In this document: piece after piece, positions 57,301 to 64,000 of the stretch
Numbering within the stretch: position 1 is the first letter of the stretch
Layout of the letters: every line of letters begins with the position of its first letter
Origin: Niebla homalea
Taxonomy: Eukaryota; Ascomycota; Lecanoromycetes; Lecanorales; Ramalinaceae
Assembly (NCBI GenBank): GCA_019925105.1
Contig: JAHGAU010000017.1
Span: 744,001 to 808,000, forward strand
Length of the DNA stretch: 64,000 bases
Direction of reading: 5' to 3'
Program-made: the position numbers and the translations under genes
The notes under the pieces: model-generated
The model's input: only the letters and a program-made list of their open reading frames with translations
Databases searched by the model: none
Told to the model about the DNA's origin: nothing

Positions 57301-58619
57301 AATATGAGCATGCGGTTGATGCCAAAAGGCTGATCGCGACTGGCGCAGAAGACACCACGATCCGCTTGTTTCAGTTCCACGAGGGTACACTGAAATGTTT
57401 GCATATCATGAGGGAGCACACCACTGGTGTTCAGAATCTGCTCTGGTCTCCAGACGGTCGTTGGCTCTTCAGTGCTGGTGGATGCGAAGAATTCTTCGCC
57501 TGGCGAGTCCGTAGGTTGAAGAATCTAATCTGTGTCGTCTGTGTGGCTCGGTGTCCACCAGTCACTGAAGAAAAAGACTTGCGCGTTACCGACTTTGCTC
57601 TCGACAGAAGGCCGTCCCTCAAAGGCAACGGACAGTCATGTAGGGACTACACCATCTCGATAGTCTACTCAGACTCCTCGATCCGCACCTGGAACTTCAT
57701 TGCAGAGACTGAAAGCTTCGGCCCCAGAATCAGAGACCGTTTCACGCTCGTGTCCGCGGGCACATACGGCACGAATTGCTTGACCCAAATTGAGACTCTG
57801 GACAGCAGCCCAAGCAACGCCCTTTGTACTGCTTCCTCCGATGGCCATCTGGCCCTGTGGAAGCCCTCGGAGCAACCAGCTGCCGGCCTCACCTACTCCA
57901 CTCGCCACCGAATCCATCAGAATAGCATCACGTCGATGCTCACCGTGCCCATCACCAGCCTCGCCAGTACCACCGCGACATCAGCATCCGACACCCACGG
58001 ACCAGAGCTCCGACCCTCCTCAAGAAACACACCACACCCCCTCACCATCACCATCATCATCACAGGCGGCGATGACCAAGCCCTCGCCATCACCACCCTC
58101 ACCACCCCACCCTATCTATCATCATCATCATCTCAAGACGCCATGCCCCCCTCCAACAACAACAACAACACCACCATCTCCTCCTCCACCCTGATCCCCA
58201 ACGCGCACGCCTCGGCCATCACAGCCCTGGCCTATTTGGGGTGCCACCACCACACCCCTGCTGCTGACGACGATGGTGGGGTGGTCAAGGTCTCAACGAA
58301 GATCCGCTTCGCGAGCGTGGGCAACGATCAGCGCCTGAAAACGTGGATGCTTACAATAAGCGATCAGACTAGCATGACCGTCGTGGAGGAGGAGGAGGAG
58401 GAAGAAGTGGGCGGCGGCAGATCATCGAACATGACGGTAGAGAAGGTGGGAGATTGGTACACCGGCGTGGCCGACGCAGCGAGTTTGGATGCGTATAATC
58501 GGGAGGAAGACGACCCCGCCGGCACACAAGAAGGAGGCGGCGGCGGCGGCGGCGGCGGGAGCGGGGGCCACTGGAAGTTGGTGGTGGCGGGCATTGGGAT
58601 GGAGGTCCGGGATGTTTGA
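54351..58619 (+). CDS. RTT10: WD40 protein Rtt10/Trm734 (WDR6 homologue)
   Basis: In yeast this protein partners Trm7 for 2'-O-methylation of tRNA wobble position 34, and it also has a role in endosomal recycling. Single exon, 1422 aa. The N-terminus starts directly in propeller 1 (LPITALAFLRLDKQYLLVGEGQHLKLLD), with repeats such as GHEGSVFGVRISG..DRTIRLWD and GHGSRIWSVQF. A second set lies in the C-terminal half: HGREITAMSISPL, AEDTTIRLFQF, EHTTGVQNLLWSPDGRWLFSAGG, YTISIVYSDSSIRTWNF. The final ~230 residues carry low-complexity inserts (Asn4-Thr, an eight-Glu-type acidic run, nine Gly) before a conserved-looking VVAGIGMEV end, and the DNA there is much richer in GC and simple repeats than the rest of the gene. 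Confidence 0.88.
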   Translation: MHLACSSLPITALAFLRLDKQYLLVGEGQHLKLLDLDTRDFVSSQPVFAAQSIHGILSSPDPSKFGRSGLALIWGGRSVAILRIVSSTGGQTSESCSIEVLVAEVKTQDWILGASFSPPETVLSQHHTFHAGPVLITAHNDLLVLEGSASDGECRRFRRWASGPKSLLYSSHLCWKSDQELLVASGAVTGEVIVWSPSKDSGGYHLPSLLQGHEGSVFGVRISGLLDLGRRPVRLVCSCSDDRTIRLWDITDLEYSSGISKADCVASVMGHGSRIWSVQFAGGNDELPNLVSFGEDGTAQTWQLSPEKGNKMDDPDRICPLLSVVHKSTYSYHSGKNLWAHTIFDGADEEVSLTTGAADSRLVVYNMDTRFGSHSPVKKEISMQEAQSEADKSDKLQMEALCSTKSRIRAVFDDMKGEWILSRSIRSALPSQPSGDFEGWAILEPRDVTDAGYDAELIYHEQGEFTSNNIPGLKMSAKRSYVYRYQKKSDQISVWFVKLDGKTVDYLFHILDFPNIPSIDLHSHQISATRLTATGHHLCEKDTYDPEYDFHFADSAILSWRIKYSVRGPQKDYVSVADYTNRQPAKQVKVDEPSLVVRVNDSMITNSAPTNDSFKAYAWITSRELLATTAQGNVFLGILNKSQHEPILEDQFEPLVHGSEYSVHWERVGSSIELKSTSMISTDVFHGLALLTGNNASIHIYQHSLRKLSKFNPDNSKGSMKIGFLKVQTSLDFVITESRQQPNINLLTRSLGSQHSNIYRVTLDASPTIQLTLQIPTTDQEISDEFVTTSSWMFGDHDLVVEGSRQGALRIHSLLHHTTRTVEEVHGEETITAILPLVTREPGKAYHVLTTGRDGKYACHRIRINDDQVVDFQTIHITRATFGPNIEGAHINPRNLEITIWGFNGTRFVVWNESDHSELMSVECGGAHRHWSYFHHSDTGGGSFVWTKASSCNVYYQTQPSHRVLQQGGHGREITAMSISPLLEYEHAVDAKRLIATGAEDTTIRLFQFHEGTLKCLHIMREHTTGVQNLLWSPDGRWLFSAGGCEEFFAWRVRRLKNLICVVCVARCPPVTEEKDLRVTDFALDRRPSLKGNGQSCRDYTISIVYSDSSIRTWNFIAETESFGPRIRDRFTLVSAGTYGTNCLTQIETLDSSPSNALCTASSDGHLALWKPSEQPAAGLTYSTRHRIHQNSITSMLTVPITSLASTTATSASDTHGPELRPSSRNTPHPLTITIIITGGDDQALAITTLTTPPYLSSSSSQDAMPPSNNNNNTTISSSTLIPNAHASAITALAYLGCHHHTPAADDDGGVVKVSTKIRFASVGNDQRLKTWMLTISDQTSMTVVEEEEEEEVGGGRSSNMTVEKVGDWYTGVADAASLDAYNREEDDPAGTQEGGGGGGGGGSGGHWKLVVAGIGMEVRDV

Positions 58620-59006
58620 GGGTGGTCAGTGGTGTGATGCTGCCGTGGGTTTGACGGGTGGCCGGATCTCCCCCTTTGATTTCTTCGTCTCCTGTTTTGG
58701 ATGATGCCTTCTCGTTCGAAAGGACGCGGTGGATGCATTACATGCAATCATGTGGAATGCTCGATCCTAATTTTCTATCATACTGATGCACGGTCTATGT
58801 GTCTATGTAGTAGCAATGAGTGTTTTCAAAGCGCCGTGGCTCTTTGGATGCAGCTGACCTCATTCGTGGGTCGTTGGTATTGAAGCTTCTCTGTCGCGGA
58901 TGCAATCTCTCGCTTCGTTGATTCTCATGCAATGTGCTGCCCGACTGTCCAGAAACGCCTATGCCATCTATCAAAATCGATATGCCCTCGCTGATCTATC
59001 CCCTGA
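58620..59006. other. Convergent intergenic region
   Basis: About 0.4 kb between two 3' ends; nothing recognised. Confidence 0.6.
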
Positions 59007-62000
59007 TCACGCAAACATCTTGTAAAACTTAGTGTTGAACTCCTTGGTCAGCAAGCCCATGGCTTTGTAAATGTTCAGGAACCCCTTCTCCAGCTCTGCC
59101 TTGGACAGATCCAGATTAGCCATCTTGGCTGCAGTCCCATCATCATCCTCCTCCGCATTGTCTTCATCCTCGTCTGCCTCATCATCCCACGAGTCTGCGA
59201 GCTGCTTCTTCTTGCTCTTGCCTTGACTAGCAGTGGTCGAGGAGGACACACTACTCAAGGGAGTCGCGACACCCGAAGTCTGAGTCGAAACCGTCGATTC
59301 AGACGCCACCGTCGAGTCGTCGGCGATGGTATCATCCTGAAGGTTCTCACGTTCATCGCCCTCTCCTGCGAGGTCTTCGAAATTCAGGTCGGTCTCGGAC
59401 AGCTTCAGGAAATTGGCAAGACTTGCGACGATGGTCTTTAGAACAAGAGAGAAATCTATATACGTATGAGTTGCGGTCAGACCTTCTTCGTCCGAAGATG
59501 CTTACCGTTCAGGACGAACCATACGTCACCAGCACGCACCCCGTTGGCTCGCTCCAATGTCTTGACATCTCCATGCATGTAGAAGTCATAAAGGTCTGCG
59601 TAACATGTTAACCAACATCCCTGAGTAGCAGTCGTACGTATGTCACAACTTACAGGCATTAAGTGGTGTGGTCGACTCTTCAGGGTGAAGCTCAACGTAT
59701 GGTATAACGGCTTCTTCCAGGAAGACGCCATTTCGCGTTGTTCGGCACAACTCGGAAATACTGTTGAAGTCGTCTCCATGACCGGAAAGCGCTACGAAGG
59801 ATGATCGGACCTGCGGAGCAGGAAGAGAGCCCTGTACACGATGGCCTTTGTCCTGGCTACCCATGACCATACCAGTCAGAGGAAGCACATTATCGTCCTC
59901 ACCTACCATATGCTGTTCAATGAACGTTCTCACGTAAGTCATGAATGTCTCTAAAGTATCCTTGTTATGTTGACGCAGCACTTTGGACGCTGTAGAGGGC
60001 ATGGGCGGTAGGAACACGATAGAGCTCGAATTCTTCACTCTGTCCAGATACTCAGCATCAGCCTGTCCAGATGTTAGTAAAGAAACCACCTTAAGAACGA
60101 TAAGGGGGGAGGGCGGCAATACCTGACGACAAGGATGTCGACCGAACAGGTGAGCCAAAACAAGCATTAAGCTTCGTAAGACATGAGATTCTTTCGAGTT
60201 AATTTCGGCGCACAGCCCATGAAAATAGCCTCCTTTGATCAGAGCATTCAGCGCAAAACTGGAATTCTCCGTAAAATACAGGTGAGAGGTAAGACCTGCA
60301 AAGTTGATGGGCGCTCCACTGGTACTAAGCAAGTCTTGCCGTCGAAGGTACTCTATTGAGAAACGTAGATGGTGTAAGACCTGGTCCCTGAAAGATGGCC
60401 CATCAAGATAAAGTCTTGGTTGCGACATCATAGAATTTATAGCTTCTGTAGCGTATCTAGAATTATCCGAGTCATGAAGAAGTGTGAACAATCGAAGAAC
60501 CAGGGTGGTCGTGATAGGGAAATGGCCGTTGAGGTCCGGTAATCTGGAAGACAATAATCGACATACTTTGCCCCTACTCAAGTCAGTATATTGGGCTCCT
60601 TCGGGTACGCCTAAGGATGATCCTCAACTGCACTCTGACTGTAAGGGGGACAGGATTCTGTTCGTGCCAGGTGCGAAATGGTGACTTACTTGCTGAGACC
60701 ATGGAACACGACATTGCCTAATAAATCGAAACCACGTCTGCCTGCTCTACCGGCCGCTTGTCGAAAGTTGAGTGCAGTCAAGAAGACCGAGTCTCCTGAG
60801 AATACAACAGTCGCACAGGGCATGTTGATACCAAGTGCTAATGTGCCTGTGGCGATTACAACGCGTAGGTAGCCCTTCCGGAAAAGAACCTCGACCGTTT
60901 GACGATACTTGCGATTCATGCCTGCGTGATGGACACCGATACCGCGCATCAGGCCTGTGAGCAACATTTCAGGCACTTCTCTCCTCCTGAGCTCTTTGAA
61001 ATAATCCTGGAGTTCGCTCGCCTCTGCTCTCGACTTGTTTGCGAAATGATATCCATCAACCGGATCCTCGGGATCAAAGCCGGCATACGGATTGGAGTCA
61101 TCACTTTGGGCATCTAACATCTTGTCCTCCTTGATATTGTCTCCCTCGTTCCCTTTCTTCTTGGACGCTTGCTTTGCTGGTTTTTTGCTATCGGCTTTAG
61201 CCTTGAGCTTTTTCCACTGCTCAAAACCCTTCATTTTTGTCTTCCACCCTGCGTTTGACTCTTTCCACGAAGACTCTGCGGCTTCAAGCTGCTGAATCAA
61301 CGCTCTACAGATGCCCACACACTTGCTCCGATCGTAGTTGAAGAAGATAGCCGGTAAAGCATTGCGCTCGTGAAGCTTGTATAACAAGGGTAAGGTGGTC
61401 TGGTACAGGTAGAGTGTCTCCGAATCACTTTGCCTGATCAGCGTATTACCAGAAGCCACACTGTCCCCTTCTGATGGCTCTTTCTCAGAGGCAGGGGCCT
61501 CTTCGCTGCTGTACAGGGGTCTACTGAGATCCTCAACAACTTTAGAGAAGGGCGAATTGTCATCGTCCATCCATTTTTGGAGCACTTCTTTCAAAGCAGC
61601 CTCCCATTGGATGATATCGGCTTTTCTTACAATCTTTGAGCGTAAGCTGCCTCTGGGACTAAGTCTATCGGTGACTGGGAAGCTTTCGTCTTGGTGTCTG
61701 GCCATTGCATCATACAATAGCAGGCAATCCCGAGCCTCCAAGCTCAAATCAGGAGGCATGCCTCTTGATCTGTTCACAAGAGAGGCAACAGGATGCACAA
61801 AATCAAGATCTTCAATATTGTCCAGACCTAGAATGCCAAAGGTGGTTTTTTCCGAAAGGCCGGCGAAAGCAAGATTTCTCGGCGGCCGATATACGAATTT
61901 TCGGAGATCGGAATATCGATGAGCATGTTGAATAGTCGTAAGCTTGCGTCCTGAGGACTCTTGAATGTCGCTGAGCCAGCTGCTGAACTTTTCTGGGTTA

Positions 62001-64000
62001 CCGACCGTTGCTGAGAGCGCGATCAAAGGACAGGGAGCTAGCAACAGAAGTTGCTCCCAAACAACCCCATCTTCCGCCTGTCCAATAGAATGGATCTCAT
62101 CAAAGATTATGTATCGGATTCGGGTTGACCATGACTTGGCGTTTTTGGGGCTCAACAACATTATCTGTAAGATGTGCGGGACTGTGACAAGAACTTGACA
62201 CCCCTACAGAATTAAATATCAGCAGTCGAGCTTAGTCAGAATGGCGGAAAGAGGACCCACGAGAGGATTGTTCACACGAGTATCGCGTGTATGAATAGCC
62301 CAGACTGATTTTCCAGGATGTGTGAATTTTTTTCTAAATCGGGCCTGGATTTCAGCGGCAATCTGATTGACTAGAGCCTTAGTTGGGGCAACGTAGACCA
62401 GGACGCTCTCATCATTGCTGCGCAGAATCTTTTCCATCGCATAGAATGAAATGAATGTCTTTCCAGCGCTGGTTGGCGCAACGATGAAGAGACTTCGTTC
62501 AGCATCGAGTTCATCGAGCACAGCTCGCTGCCAGCCATCTGGCTCGAATGGAACGCGTGGGTCTGGAGCCTACGTGGAGTATGCGTTAGTAAAAGGTCGG
62601 ATGGAGACAGTCCAAGTGAAGAGAAGTCTTTGACATCATAAGTGCAAGTAATGATTGTCGGGCATCCAACGACACCATTAAATGGTAGTCCGACAGAGAA
62701 TTCTTCCCTGAGGAGTCAATGTGACTTACCGAATCAAGGTTCCGGTCCATATAAGGGCCACAGTAAAGTAGTTGAAAGCGTAGGTCATCATGTGGGTTGA
62801 TTGGTGGATTGTCCCGTGGAAGTGTCAGTTTCGGGTCATACGCCAATGCTCGATCGCCAGAAGGCATCTCCATCTCGATCTTAGGTAAGTGGAAGATGTC
62901 CAGGATACTTTCCAGACTGTTGACAATCGTCTTCGTCAAGCCCGTGGTCTCCACCGTCTTTCTGATAGAGGTCCAGAGAAGTGCCATGATGCTAAGAGGC
63001 TCTATTTCCGGCGACGACGGTCCATAACCTTTGAGAATTTCGACCAGATCGCATATCATGTGGAACTGAATTTCTGCCCCCAACACACGTCGTTGAGAGT
63101 CAGAACGATCGCGCAAGTAGTCGGAAAGTTTCTGATATCTTCTCGCCGGCGTCGTCTCCGCCTCAAGGTTCTTCCGAACTATCTGCCAGGCTGCAAGCGT
63201 TTTTTTAGCCTCAAAGTCATCCCTTTTCGCCCTTTTCAATGCCAAATCCTGCTCTCTGGTTTGTTTCTTACTGGGAGTGTTCTTCGACCTTGATGACTGT
63301 TCAGGTTTTGAAGTTTTCGACTTGGTAGGGGTCGTGTTCTCTTTGGCTACATCCTGCTGAGCTTCTGGCATAACCTTAGCACCGACTGTGACTATTTCAG
63401 GTTCCAAACTACTGCCAGTGGCATTGGTCAGACTTGCTGAGTAAGCTTGCATTTCTGCCATGAAGAAATTGTTTTTTCTTGCAACCTTCTGCTTTTCCCA
63501 GGCGGTCATGGGAGGCGCTATTTTAGTAAGGGGTCGACGAGCATTATGCCAATGAGAAACTTCTTGGAAAATCCTTCCGGCCTCGGGACTCTCACGCTTC
63601 TTCAAGGAGGTCGTCAGCTTGATGGGTGCCAGGTGTTTATCAAACACGTAGTTAGAAAAAGGCAGGATCGTTGAGCCATGTCTCTGGTCCTGAATGAGCT
63701 GCGATACCGTGGACTGATCTAAGGTTCCTGTGCTTTTCAAAAGCTCAACGTGGTTTCCAGATAGATGACTCAACGCACCGGCGTATTCCTCAAAGATAGA
63801 TTTTGTTTGTGCTCTGGTTTCTGCCAATTGCTTAGGACAAGCAAGCACTGATTGGAAGAGACGGCCGTCAAGAAGATCCGACAGATCACATGCTGCGTTG
63901 CGCTTCAAGATCCTGTAAAAGGCGTTGTCTTGCAAAAGACTGCGGATAGTGGAAGCGAATTCGTTGATGAAGTGCTGTATGTCACTGGTCGATTGTGCAT
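59007..64000 (-). CDS. DDX60-like Ski2-family DExH helicase (partial, 5' end outside)
   Basis: Exons 64000(edge)-62730, 62569-62261, 62203-60690, 60573-59654, 59595-59506 and 59455-59007 keep one frame throughout, ~1516 residues in the window. Helicase motifs: APTSAGKTF (Walker A), VAPTKALV (Ia), DEIH (II), LSATVGN (III), [14 protein letters not shown] (V), [10 protein letters not shown] (VI). The order and the region after motif VI ([32 protein letters not shown]) match DDX60 rather than Ski2, Mtr4 or Brr2. Animal DDX60 is linked to antiviral RNA sensing; the fungal role is not established. The C-terminus has an acidic stretch ([16 protein letters not shown]). The N-terminal domain lies beyond the right edge. 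Confidence 0.85.

Noticed and set aside
1..64000. CRISPR arrays, bacterial operons, phage or plasmid features
   Set aside because: None seen; intron-rich genes on both strands mark this as eukaryotic chromosomal DNA.

Overview
This window reads as chromosomal DNA of a filamentous ascomycete (Pezizomycotina). Genes lie on both strands without operons, most are split by introns of about 50-70 bases with GT..AG ends, and the set includes fungal markers: a FYVE-type Fab1 lipid kinase, a NudC protein, a shelterin-like TPP1/Tpz1 protein, a mitochondrial bacterial-type AspRS and an intron-bearing nuclear tRNA-Val. I cannot fix the class from sequence alone. Spliced models given here were built by hand from splice signals and reading-phase consistency.

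Layout. (1) 0-8.2 kb: a gene-poor accessory block of orphan plus-strand ORFs. Its theme is a small RING-finger family with two intact genes (5.3 kb, 7.6 kb) and one decayed copy (1.75-2.07 kb), plus a probable broken gene with an in-frame TGA (0.6-1.5 kb). (2) 8.4-21.5 kb: a mitochondrial SMP/LEA-like protein, Mnd1 (meiotic recombination), a sugar-porter MFS transporter, kynurenine 3-monooxygenase, an AKR7-type aldo/keto reductase, type I methionine aminopeptidase and a BTB-domain protein. (3) 21.86-22.20 kb: a 345-bp inverted-repeat (foldback) element with 90-bp arms about 94% identical. (4) 22.8-32.5 kb: NudC, an orphan two-exon gene, a DHA2 (Fnx1/VBA-like) MFS transporter, ureidoglycolate lyase and mitochondrial aspartyl-tRNA synthetase. 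(5) 33.8-53 kb: an AP180/CALM clathrin adaptor with a GC-AG intron, a twin-CX9C protein, an AT-hook/coiled-coil nuclear protein (AME1/CENP-U candidate), the 2465-residue Fab1 PI3P 5-kinase, and divergently from it a 1599-residue TPP1-like protein. (6) 53.4-64 kb: a 465-bp TA-flanked MITE, tRNA-Val(UAC), an Rtt10/WDR6 homologue that acts on tRNA, and a DDX60-like Ski2-family helicase running off the right edge.

Most genes from 8 kb onward are conserved housekeeping functions and do not form one pathway. Loose themes are tryptophan/NAD metabolism (BNA4), purine degradation (DAL3), endosome/vacuole traffic (AP180, Fab1, the DHA2 transporter) and chromosome ends/centromeres (TPP1-like, AME1-like). 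The parts that look least described are the RING mini-family block, the two inverted-repeat elements, and the long low-complexity or repeat-bearing tails of several proteins.
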